A DNA stretch of 14,081 bases from CAYWNK01 sp047639615 (GTDB lineage Bacteria > Planctomycetota > UBA1135 > GCA-002686595). A model generated the notes under the pieces. The model made no database searches and was not told where the DNA came from. It saw only the letters and a program-made list of their open reading frames with translations. The stretch is taken from positions 1 through 14,081 of the forward strand of contig JBLIOL010000122.1 of the NCBI GenBank assembly GCA_047639615.1. Direction: 5' to 3'. Position numbers and translations under genes: made by a program. Shown one piece after another: positions 1 through 7,568 of the stretch. Numbering within the stretch: position 1 is the first letter of the stretch; each line of letters starts with the position of its first letter.

Positions 1-11
1 GGGGGGGGGGG
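1..11. repeat. G homopolymer at window start
   Basis: Eleven consecutive G residues open the window, followed by a short GT-rich stretch. No gene overlaps them. A run like this at the exact edge is more likely a contig-end or sequencing artefact than biology, but the sequence alone cannot decide. Confidence 0.7.
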
Positions 12-112
12 TGTGTTTGTCCCCCGCCGGGCGGCGCGCGCCTACATTCCAGAAAGCGTCCGACGCGCGAGGCCTGGGGGCTGCGTAGAATTCAAGCGCC
101 CCGCCTCCCACC

Positions 113-2584
113 GTGCAACAGAGTTCAACCAACCGACGTCGCGCCCAGATCCTGGGCGCAATTCCATCCAGCGCAACCCGTACCAAGCTGCGGAGGGCTA
201 GCAGGCTGCGACCCTGGCTGTGCGCCGGACTCATGTTGGGACTCGTCAGCGGCTGCGGCTCCGCCGATGAGGACGCCCCTCAGTCCGAACTTGGACGCTT
301 CGAGCGGCTCGAATTGCGCCCCGAGGACGCGAGCCTCGAGAAAGCGGTATCGCGCACCCTGGCGCGCTTCCACTTCGCCTCGGCCCTGGATCCAGAAATT
401 CTCTCGGAAGAGCAGCTGAGCAGTGGCCCAGCCAACCAAGCACACACCTGGGAAGTGCCCGAGGATTGCGATCTGCGCAACATGGCCGGCGACCCGATCC
501 TGGTGCTGCCCGGCGAAGGCGTCCACCAGATCACCCTGACCACCGAAGTCGACCCGCTCAAGGTCAGCCGCCTGATGCTGCGCGGCATCTTCGGCAAGGG
601 CGCCGTGGTGCAGGTGGAGTTGCTCCGCCAGGGCAAGGTGCAAGCCAAGCCCGGCGCGGTCGCCACCTTGCCCTCGCCCGAAGTACAAAGCCTCTCCATC
701 GACCTGCTGCGCTTTCGCCGGGTCGCGGAGCCCTACGACAGCGTGCGCATGACCTTCACGGGCAAGCGCCCGCCGGCGCGCCTGTTCACCCTCGACTTGG
801 TCGACCGGCCGCTCGAGGCCTGGCTGCCGAGCACCTTCGACGGTGCCAAGCTGATCCCCGTGGCCAACAGCGCCATGCGCGGCGTCGGTGTGCGCGACGG
901 GGCTCCCCTGCTCACGACCTTCCGCGTGGAACAAGCGGGCGAGCGGCTCGAATTTTCCGTTGCCGAGCCGCCGCACCTGCACGCGGGCAAGGCTAGCAAG
1001 CGCTTCGTGGCCGAGCGACTCAGCGGCGAAGAGCTCTTCGCCGTGACCCTCACCGCGCCCCAGCGAGGAGCGAACGGCAAGCCTGCCGTGGAGCCCGGCT
1101 GGAGCGATGCCGCCATCGACCTGACGCCCTATGTGGGCCAAGAGATTAGCGTGCGCTTTCGTGTCGAGGGTCTTGGCAAGGGCCGCGCCGGTAGCCGCAA
1201 CCTGATCGCCTTGAGCGTGCCCGAACTGGTGCGCGCCGGCAGCGAGCAGCGCTCCGTTCTACTGGTCACCTCCGACACCCACCGCGCCGATCACCTGGGC
1301 GTTGTGTGGCAAGGTGAAGGACTCGAGACACCCGCCCTCGACGCACTCGCAGCGCGCGGCGTGCTCTTCCTGGATGCCTTCTCCAGCACGAACATCACGC
1401 AGCCCTCGCACACCTCACTGCTGACCGGACTCTCCCCGCGCGACACGCGCATCACGAGCAACTCCGGGCACCTGCAGGACAAGGCCTACACCCTGACGGA
1501 AGCCTTCCAAGACGCGGGCTGGGCCACCTACGGTGCGGTCAGCGTGCGCCACTTGGGCGCGCGCGGCGCCAGCCTGGGACAGGGTTTCGACCGCATGGTC
1601 GATCCCCCCGGCGGCCCCTGGCCGGCGGAGGATCCGGTCAGCCAAATGATCGAGTGGATGGATGCCGCGGAAGGCCGACCGGTCTTCGCCTGGGTGCACA
1701 TCTTCGACGCCCACGAGCCCTACGCGCCCCCGGCGGAATTCGATCGGCGCTACTACCCCAAGGACAAGGACCCCTTCGACTCCTCCTTGCCCGACCCGGG
1801 CTTGGATATCGGGCGCCTGCCCTTCGGCCTGCTCAGCGTGCGCGACTTGGAGTATCCCAAGGCGCAGTACCGGGCCGAGATCAGCTACCTCGACAGCCAG
1901 CTCGGCCGACTCTTCAGCCTCCCGCGCATCCAACAGGCGCACGTGGCCTTCACCTCCGATCACGGCGAGATTCAATCCGGCCTGGGCACCTGGTTCAACC
2001 ACGGCCTGCCCGTACCCGACACCCTGCACGTGCCCTTGATCCTGGCCGGGCCCGACGTGCCGCAAGTACACGCCGAAGGCGCTGTCGTGCACCTGGACCT
2101 TGGGCGCACCCTGCTCGACCTGGCTGGACTCGGTCGCGTGGACTTCCCCGGCGTCAACCTGCTGACCACCCTGGACACCAAAGCGAGCGACGCGGCCACG
2201 CGCTTCGCCATGGGCTCCAACGGACAGCACGCATCGATCACGCGCGGACCCTGGCACATGGTGCTGAGCCTGCGCGATCACCAGGGCTTCCTGCCCGTCG
2301 CACGCAAGAAGCACGAGATCGAGCTCTACGATTGGCGCGCGGATCCGCAGCTCGCCCTGAACTTGCTTGAGAGCCAAGCCGACCTCGCGCGCGAGCTGCG
2401 CGCGGAGCTGGTGCGCTGGTTGGACCAGGCCATGCCGGGTGGACTCTCCGTGCTCGGCGCGACTACCTCGGAAGCCCTAGCTGAGCTAGCAGCCTTGGGC
2501 TATGCAACCGATATCGAAGTCAGCACCGACGCAGCGTGGATCGAACTCGACTGCGGGTGCGAGCACTGCGGGCGTTGGCGCTAG
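113..2584 (+). CDS. Sulfatase/alkaline-phosphatase-fold lipoprotein with Thr at the nucleophile site (paralog 1)
   Basis: Predicted envelope lipoprotein hydrolase of 823 residues. An in-frame TAG at 86-88 bounds the frame, and the first in-frame ATG (233) lies inside the hydrophobic segment, so the GTG at 113 is the only ordinary start giving a signal peptide; there is no clear Shine-Dalgarno. Basic residues about 24-33, a hydrophobic core and lipobox V45-S-G-C48 predict lipidation. Residues about 55-375 look like one or two beta-sandwich modules with no motif I recognise. The sulfatase fold runs from about 380 to 800: TSDT with D388, TQPSH with T429 where sulfatases have Cys/Ser, VHIFDAH (H529, D532, H534), SDHGE (D616, H617), FNH (H630) and LHVPL (H639). 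After an LGY motif near 797, the tail carries C814, C816 and C819. The substrate is unknown. It could be a phosphoesterase, a transferase or an inactive sulfatase relative rather than a sulfatase. Confidence 0.85.
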   Translation: MQQSSTNRRRAQILGAIPSSATRTKLRRASRLRPWLCAGLMLGLVSGCGSADEDAPQSELGRFERLELRPEDASLEKAVSRTLARFHFASALDPEILSEEQLSSGPANQAHTWEVPEDCDLRNMAGDPILVLPGEGVHQITLTTEVDPLKVSRLMLRGIFGKGAVVQVELLRQGKVQAKPGAVATLPSPEVQSLSIDLLRFRRVAEPYDSVRMTFTGKRPPARLFTLDLVDRPLEAWLPSTFDGAKLIPVANSAMRGVGVRDGAPLLTTFRVEQAGERLEFSVAEPPHLHAGKASKRFVAERLSGEELFAVTLTAPQRGANGKPAVEPGWSDAAIDLTPYVGQEISVRFRVEGLGKGRAGSRNLIALSVPELVRAGSEQRSVLLVTSDTHRADHLGVVWQGEGLETPALDALAARGVLFLDAFSSTNITQPSHTSLLTGLSPRDTRITSNSGHLQDKAYTLTEAFQDAGWATYGAVSVRHLGARGASLGQGFDRMVDPPGGPWPAEDPVSQMIEWMDAAEGRPVFAWVHIFDAHEPYAPPAEFDRRYYPKDKDPFDSSLPDPGLDIGRLPFGLLSVRDLEYPKAQYRAEISYLDSQLGRLFSLPRIQQAHVAFTSDHGEIQSGLGTWFNHGLPVPDTLHVPLILAGPDVPQVHAEGAVVHLDLGRTLLDLAGLGRVDFPGVNLLTTLDTKASDAATRFAMGSNGQHASITRGPWHMVLSLRDHQGFLPVARKKHEIELYDWRADPQLALNLLESQADLARELRAELVRWLDQAMPGGLSVLGATTSEALAELAALGYATDIEVSTDAAWIELDCGCEHCGRWR

Positions 2585-2586
2585 GA
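2583..2586 (+). promoter_or_regulatory. Shine-Dalgarno AGGA deciding the start of paralog 2
   Basis: AGGA overlaps the TAG stop of the upstream gene and lies 10 bases before the ATG at 2597. It leaves only one base before the alternative TTG at 2588, so the ATG is the better start. The arrangement suggests coupled translation of paralogs 1 and 2. Confidence 0.55.
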
Positions 2587-2596
2587 ATTGGCACTC

Positions 2597-4987
2597 ATGA
2601 GTTCACGTCACCGTTGGATGCGCGCTGTCTACCTAGCCTGCCTGCTGGCCCTGGTCGGCTGCGGCGGGAATGCTCCGGATGTGCCCGATTCGGGCCAATG
2701 GCGCCATGCGTATCCTGTGCTCAAAGGCATGCCCGGCAAGGACTTCCAGCCCGGCGAAACGCTCACGGCGCTGCAGTTGGTTGCGCGCAAGCCCGATGCG
2801 CCGGAGACGCCCGGAACCCTAGGCACCGAACACGTTAGCGGCGGACCAGCCAGGCTCGTACTCGACCGCGAGACGGGTGAAGCTAGCCTGATGCTGGTGG
2901 GCGGTGGTGACTCCGGCCTGACCATCGGCACTCCCGGCGCCCCCCTGCCGGCCTTCGACCTGGTGCTGGTACGCCTGCGTTGCTTGGCCCCCACCAAGGT
3001 CTCGATGGTGGCCCACAAGGGTGGCAAGGCCGTGTTGCGGCCGGCGCCCTTGGCACTCAATCGCTCCAAGGATGTCCAACTGGTGACCTTCGACGTGCCC
3101 AGGTTGCGCGAGCAAAGCCTGCCCGTGGAGAAGCTCGAGTTGGGCTTCTCCCGTCCTGCGCACGGGGTCGAAGTACTCTCGGTGGACCTGCTCACCACCC
3201 CTCCCTCCAGGCGCCTACCCAGGCCGGGCCAAGAGCCCGCGCCGCTCGAGGTCGCTATGGACACGCGCATGGCCACGGGCCTCGTAACGGGCGCAGGGCT
3301 GATCTGTGATTTCGACGTTCAAGACGCGCACGACGAGCTGCTCTTCGCCGTGTCCCAAATGCCCCAGGTGCGCGCGGTCGGCCGCGAGCCGGTGGTGCGC
3401 GTGGTCCTGCTGCAAGGCGACAAGGTCGTGCATGAGGAGCAGATCCAGCTCGAGTCCAAGCCGAGTGAGGCTGCCGCTTGGCACGAAATGGCTCTGCCAC
3501 TTGGCGAGTACGTGGGCAGCCGCCTGCGCGCGCGCTTCGACCTGCGCGTAAAGGATTCAGACGAGGCCATCTGCGGCCTGACCCCGCCGCGGCTGTCGCG
3601 CCGCGGCAAGGATGCGCCCTTCGTCCTGCTGATCACCTCCGACACCCACCGCTACGATCATGTGGGCTCCGCCCCCGGCGCGGTGGACGTACAAACGCCG
3701 AACCTGGACAAGCTCGCCGCGCGCGGCGTGCTCTTCGCGGATGCCTGGTCCACAACCAACGTGACCTCGCCCTCGCACGTGGCGCTGATGACCGGCCTGC
3801 ATCCGCGCGACACGCGCGTGCTGCACAACACCAGTCGCATGGCAAGCCGGGCCGAGACCTTGGCCGAGGCCTATCACGCGGCGGGCTACCTGACCTTGGG
3901 CGTAGTCAGCGTGCGCCACCTCGGTCCCAACGGAACTGGCCTGGCGCAGGGCTTCGAACGCATGATCGCGCCTCCGGGCGAGCCCTGGAGCGCGGAAGCC
4001 GCTGCGGATGGTCTGCGTGACCTAATCCGCGAAGCGGACGGCCAGCCGGTCTTCGCCTGGCTGCATGTATTCGACGCGCACGTGCCCTATGAGCCGCCCG
4101 CGGAGTACGCCGACCAGTACTGGTCCAAGAGTGTTGGTGCTGCCTTCGACACGAGCCTTCCGGATCCGGGCATCCTGCCCGGCACGATCCCGCGCCCGCT
4201 GCAGACCATCCGCGACTTGGAATACCCCAAGGCCCTGTACCGTGGAGAGGTCAGCTATGTGGACGCCTCCCTAGCCGTCTTACTGGAGTTGCCGCGCGCC
4301 CAGTCGGGTTTGGTGGCTTTCACCTCGGACCACGGCGAGATCCTCGAGAAGGCCGGCACCTACTTCAACCACGGCGAGGTCTTCCCGGACACCCTGCACG
4401 TGCCCTTGATCCTGGCCGGCCCGGACATCCCGAGCGGGCAGGTTTGCGAGCAACCGGTGCGTACGCAGGACCTAGCGCGCAGCTTGCTCGACCTCTCGGG
4501 CGTGGCCGGATCGGAGCTGCCCGGCCGCAACTTGCTCTACGCACTGGAAGGCCAGAGCAAGGCGCAAGTGCGTTACTCCCTCAGCGCCCACGCGCGCTCC
4601 GCATCGATCACCGCCATCGAGAATGGCCAACGCTGGCACTTGATCCTGCACCTGACGGAGCATGGCTTGCCCTTGGCGCAGAAACGCCTGCGCCATTCCT
4701 GGGAGCTGTACAACCTGCTCGAGGATCCCGAGTGCCTGCTCGATCTATCCAGCAGCCACGCCAAGGTCGCCAGCGACCTGCGCCGGCGCGTGATCGATTG
4801 GCTCATGCAAGCCTCCGCCGATCCCGTCTCCGAATCACGCAACGCCACCGCGGAATCCGTCGCACAGTTGAGCAAACTGGGCTACGCCGCCGGCGCGGAA
4901 GCACCCGACGACAGCGCATCGAAAGGCGCTCTCTACATTGACCCCGATTGCATCTGCGAGGCCTGCGCTCGCGCTTCAGATGGTTGA
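2597..4987 (+). CDS. Sulfatase/alkaline-phosphatase-fold lipoprotein with Thr at the nucleophile site (paralog 2)
   Basis: A 796-residue predicted lipoprotein starting 12 bases after paralog 1. Its short signal peptide ends in lipobox L19-V-G-C22. Residues about 30-335 are beta-rich and align poorly with its neighbours, although a module before the catalytic domain recurs in all three. The catalytic half has TSDT (D349), TSPSH (T390 in place of the formylglycine Cys/Ser), SVRH (H441), FDAH, SDHGE (D578, H579), FNH (H592) and LHVPL (H601). The LGY motif and tail with C785, C787 and C790 match paralog 1. This protein is closer to paralog 1 than to paralog 3; they share the RDLEYPKA, FNHG and DTLHVPLILAGPD segments. 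By family knowledge, Thr nucleophiles occur in nucleotide pyrophosphatases and phosphoethanolamine transferases, so phosphoester chemistry is a reasonable guess. The actual substrate is unknown. Confidence 0.86.
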   Translation: MSSRHRWMRAVYLACLLALVGCGGNAPDVPDSGQWRHAYPVLKGMPGKDFQPGETLTALQLVARKPDAPETPGTLGTEHVSGGPARLVLDRETGEASLMLVGGGDSGLTIGTPGAPLPAFDLVLVRLRCLAPTKVSMVAHKGGKAVLRPAPLALNRSKDVQLVTFDVPRLREQSLPVEKLELGFSRPAHGVEVLSVDLLTTPPSRRLPRPGQEPAPLEVAMDTRMATGLVTGAGLICDFDVQDAHDELLFAVSQMPQVRAVGREPVVRVVLLQGDKVVHEEQIQLESKPSEAAAWHEMALPLGEYVGSRLRARFDLRVKDSDEAICGLTPPRLSRRGKDAPFVLLITSDTHRYDHVGSAPGAVDVQTPNLDKLAARGVLFADAWSTTNVTSPSHVALMTGLHPRDTRVLHNTSRMASRAETLAEAYHAAGYLTLGVVSVRHLGPNGTGLAQGFERMIAPPGEPWSAEAAADGLRDLIREADGQPVFAWLHVFDAHVPYEPPAEYADQYWSKSVGAAFDTSLPDPGILPGTIPRPLQTIRDLEYPKALYRGEVSYVDASLAVLLELPRAQSGLVAFTSDHGEILEKAGTYFNHGEVFPDTLHVPLILAGPDIPSGQVCEQPVRTQDLARSLLDLSGVAGSELPGRNLLYALEGQSKAQVRYSLSAHARSASITAIENGQRWHLILHLTEHGLPLAQKRLRHSWELYNLLEDPECLLDLSSSHAKVASDLRRRVIDWLMQASADPVSESRNATAESVAQLSKLGYAAGAEAPDDSASKGALYIDPDCICEACARASDG

Positions 4988-4994
4988 CCCGAAA

Positions 4995-7367
4995 ATGTAC
5001 GCATCTCTCTCACTCAAGCGACTTGCCCTAGCTGCTCTAGCGGCCATGACACTGGGTTCCTGCGCCGAAGACCTACCCCCGGCGCCCCCCGGCGCGGGCC
5101 AGATCATCCGCCTCGAGCTCAAGCCCCAGGGCGGGGAACCCAGCAATGAGCTGGTGGAAGTCGCACGCTACCTCCCCAAGCGCACGGATCAGGTCACGGA
5201 GAACGACGAGGTCGTATGGAGCGGAGTCGCCAGCGAGAAGGCGGTCTTCATCAAAGTTCGGGTCGATGGAACCGAGGCTGGCAAGCTCTCCGAGAATCGT
5301 ATTCCAGGCTTCGTGGTGGAAGGACCGGGCAGGAAGAGCATCAGCCTGAAGGGCGAGTTCAAGCCGCTCACCTTTAACCAAGTTGCCGTGCGAATGGAGA
5401 GCTTCGGCAGCAAGCCCGAGTACGTCCGCGTGGCATTCCTCAAGGATGGCAAGGAGCGAGCGGGCACGGCGGCGATCGAGGTCCCGACCAAGCAACCCGG
5501 CCCCCACGCCTACATCTACCAGTTCCCCCAGAACCGCCGCCTGGGTGGAGCATTCGACGAGCTACGCATCGAATTTGCGGGCGTCAACAACTCCACGGCA
5601 GTCGCTCAAGTCTCGCTTCTTCAGCAGCCGAGCCACATGCTCCTGCCGGAGATCGTCGATGGCGAGACCATGCTGACCTTGGACATGGACGCACGGCGCG
5701 GGCCGGTGCTCTCCTCCGAGCGCCCCCTGGTCGGTGAGTTCGAAGCCCCCGCAGGGTCTCGTCTGCGCTTCTCCTACACCCTGGTTGACGGATTGCGCAT
5801 GCCCGGCCAGAAGCCGGAGCTGGTGCTGACGCTCAAGAGTGGCGCCGCTGAGACTGTATTCACGTATCCACTCGAGTCCAACCTGCGCAAGCGTTCCACT
5901 TGGGAGAGCACAAGCATCGATGTGGACAAGCTGGGTACGGGTCCGATTCAGGTGCACTACAGCTTAAACGTAGAGGGTGACCACGACGCCTACGCCGTCA
6001 TCGCTGAACCAATTGTCAGTACTCGCGGGGATCATCCCAAGACCGTGCTCCTGATCACCTCGGACACCCATCGCGCCGACCACGTGGGCTATGCCGGCGG
6101 CCCCGTGAAGACCCCCATTCTGGATGCCATGGCCGCCCGCGGCGTGTCCTTCAGCCAGGCCTACACCGCCACCAACATCACCAATCCTTCGCACATCGCA
6201 CTGATGACCTCGGTGCACCCGCGCGACACGCGCATCATCAACAACCACACGCCGCTGGCTTCTGAGGCGCGCACCCTAGCAGAGGCCTTCCGCGAGGCCG
6301 GCTACCGCACCTTCGCCGCCACCTCCGCCTACCACCTAGCCCACGGAGAGTCGGGCCTGGGCCAAGGCTTCGATCGGCTCAACGCTCCGCGCCGCAACAC
6401 ACGCCTCGGCGGTGTATCGGTGGACGTACTCGAGGATTGGATCGAAGAAGCCGACGGCGAGCCGCTCTTCGTCTGGCTGCACGTGTTCGACGCACACTCT
6501 CCCTACGCACCGCCCGAGCCCTACGATCGGCGCTACTACGAGAAAGGCAAGGACCCCACAGACAAAGATGCCGGTCCAGGACTCCCGGGTAATGTGGATC
6601 CGCCCTTCCTCAAGGACCTGCAGGACATCGACTTTGCCTACCAGCAATACCGTGCTGCCGTGGACTACGTGGATTACACGGTTGGACGCATCACCGAACT
6701 CCCGCGCTTCGCTGAGGGAGTGATCGCCTTCACGGCGGACCACGGCGAGAGCTTTGGGCACAACGGTGTGTGGTGGGATCACGCCGAGCTCTTCCCCAGC
6801 TCCACCCATGTGCCCCTAGTTCTGACCTATCCCGGCGCACCGGCGGGAACGGTCGTGGACATGGCAGTGCGCCAAATCGACGTGGGCCGCACCCTGCTCG
6901 ACCTAGCCGGGCAAGAGGACAAGGCCTTCCCCGGACGCGACCTCTCAGCCGCAGCCGAAGGCAATCTGGAAAGCCAGGCCTTCTTCGGTCTCGCCGCCCA
7001 CGGCATGTCGGCCTACCTGCAGAGCGGCGGTATGCACATGATCCTGCACCTGCGCTTCCACAAGGAATGGTCCTTCGAGCATGACGGTCGCTACGAGCAC
7101 GAGCTCGAACTCTACAACGTGGTCACAGATCCGGACTGTGCGATCAACCTAGTGAACGTCCACACCAAGCAAGCCAAAGCCATGCGCAAGGCCCTGGTGA
7201 AGTGGCTCGTGGAAGCTCCCGCACAAGGCCTGGGTCGCGAGAAGAACATGACCAAGGACCAGCGCGAACAGCTGGCAGGCCTTGGCTACGCGGGTGAGGA
7301 GGTGAGCGAAGGTGCGCTCATCGACCCAGGCTGCGCCTGCGACAACTGCGCGCCCTATCGGGACTAG
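4995..7367 (+). CDS. Sulfatase/alkaline-phosphatase-fold lipoprotein with Thr at the nucleophile site (paralog 3)
   Basis: A 790-residue predicted lipoprotein. The ATG at 4995 lies 7 bases after the paralog 2 stop and gives a typical signal peptide with Lys-Arg, a hydrophobic core and lipobox L20-G-S-C23. An ATG at 4980 overlapping that stop would add five residues and is a fair alternative; neither has a clear ribosome site, so coupled translation is likely. The N-terminal half (about 30-345) is again beta-rich and divergent. The catalytic half has TSDT (D357), TNPSH (T396), FDAH, ADHGES (D582, H583), WWDHAELF (H596) and THVPL (H605). The DHGES and DHAELF region is closer to canonical sulfatases than in paralogs 1 and 2, making this the most divergent of the three. 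The tail carries C780, C782 and C785, five residues before the end. It appears to be the last gene of the trio; its substrate is unknown. Confidence 0.86.
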   Translation: MYASLSLKRLALAALAAMTLGSCAEDLPPAPPGAGQIIRLELKPQGGEPSNELVEVARYLPKRTDQVTENDEVVWSGVASEKAVFIKVRVDGTEAGKLSENRIPGFVVEGPGRKSISLKGEFKPLTFNQVAVRMESFGSKPEYVRVAFLKDGKERAGTAAIEVPTKQPGPHAYIYQFPQNRRLGGAFDELRIEFAGVNNSTAVAQVSLLQQPSHMLLPEIVDGETMLTLDMDARRGPVLSSERPLVGEFEAPAGSRLRFSYTLVDGLRMPGQKPELVLTLKSGAAETVFTYPLESNLRKRSTWESTSIDVDKLGTGPIQVHYSLNVEGDHDAYAVIAEPIVSTRGDHPKTVLLITSDTHRADHVGYAGGPVKTPILDAMAARGVSFSQAYTATNITNPSHIALMTSVHPRDTRIINNHTPLASEARTLAEAFREAGYRTFAATSAYHLAHGESGLGQGFDRLNAPRRNTRLGGVSVDVLEDWIEEADGEPLFVWLHVFDAHSPYAPPEPYDRRYYEKGKDPTDKDAGPGLPGNVDPPFLKDLQDIDFAYQQYRAAVDYVDYTVGRITELPRFAEGVIAFTADHGESFGHNGVWWDHAELFPSSTHVPLVLTYPGAPAGTVVDMAVRQIDVGRTLLDLAGQEDKAFPGRDLSAAAEGNLESQAFFGLAAHGMSAYLQSGGMHMILHLRFHKEWSFEHDGRYEHELELYNVVTDPDCAINLVNVHTKQAKAMRKALVKWLVEAPAQGLGREKNMTKDQREQLAGLGYAGEEVSEGALIDPGCACDNCAPYRD

Positions 7368-7398
7368 CCTGGCTGCGTACCACCAATCGGGACTAGCC
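7357..7398 (+). repeat. 13-bp direct repeat over the paralog 3 stop codon
   Basis: ATCGGGACTAGCC occurs at 7357-7369, spanning the stop codon of paralog 3, and again exactly at 7386-7398 in the intergenic region. The start-to-start distance is 29 bases. It could be a remnant of a short tandem duplication, with no function evident. Confidence 0.75.
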
Positions 7399-7440
7399 GA
7401 GCGGCAGTCACTGGCTTAATTTGGGGCTAGAACTCCCGTG

Positions 7441-7466
7441 GGGAGGGTGGAGCAACACCCCTCTCA
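7441..7466 (+). other. Weak hairpin in the gap before the protease gene
   Basis: GGGTG (7445-7449) can pair with CACCC (7456-7460) around a six-base loop. The stem could be lengthened if a bulged C and G-U pairs are allowed. No T tract follows, so it is not a convincing intrinsic terminator, and the three paralogs may be co-transcribed with the protease operon. Confidence 0.3.
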
Positions 7467-7477
7467 TGGGGGAACCG

Positions 7478-7568
7478 TTGCCCCGATTCCTATTGAAAGC
7501 CACATCACTTGCCCCAAGTCCTATGAAAGCCACATCAATTGCCCCAAGTCCTATGAAAGCCACATCAC
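7478..7568 (+). repeat. Three tandem 30-bp repeats carrying alternative start codons
   Basis: Head-to-tail copies lie at 7478-7508 (31 bases, degenerate), 7509-7538 and 7539-7568. The last two differ at a single base. Each contains CCTATGAAAGCCACATCA or, in copy 1, a version with TTG in place of ATG, so the candidate starts are TTG 7493, ATG 7523 and ATG 7553. Thirty bases equal ten codons, so adding or losing a copy keeps the protease reading frame. There are no spacers, so this is not a CRISPR array. Confidence 0.9.

Noticed and set aside
13..201. 62-residue reading frame at the window start
   Set aside because: No signal, domain or ribosome site; it is rich in Arg and Pro and overlaps the start of paralog 1.
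125..1141. Long - strand open frame opposite paralog 1 (and similar at 1415-2377 and 9698-10555)
   Set aside because: These are antisense to strong coding regions with clear motifs. Their translations are rich in His, Gly, Arg and Ala with no domain, as expected for GC-rich shadow frames.
113..7367. Classical formylglycine sulfatases
   Set aside because: The C/S-x-P-S-R signature is absent in all three; Thr and His occupy the key positions. No sulfatase-maturing enzyme lies in the window either.
7421..7552. Upstream starts for the protease
   Set aside because: They place up to 44 extra residues, including the repeat-encoded segment, before a compact lipoprotein signal peptide. I kept them only as alternatives.
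7478..7568. CRISPR array
   Set aside because: The 30-base units are directly adjacent with no spacers, and they run into the protease coding frame.
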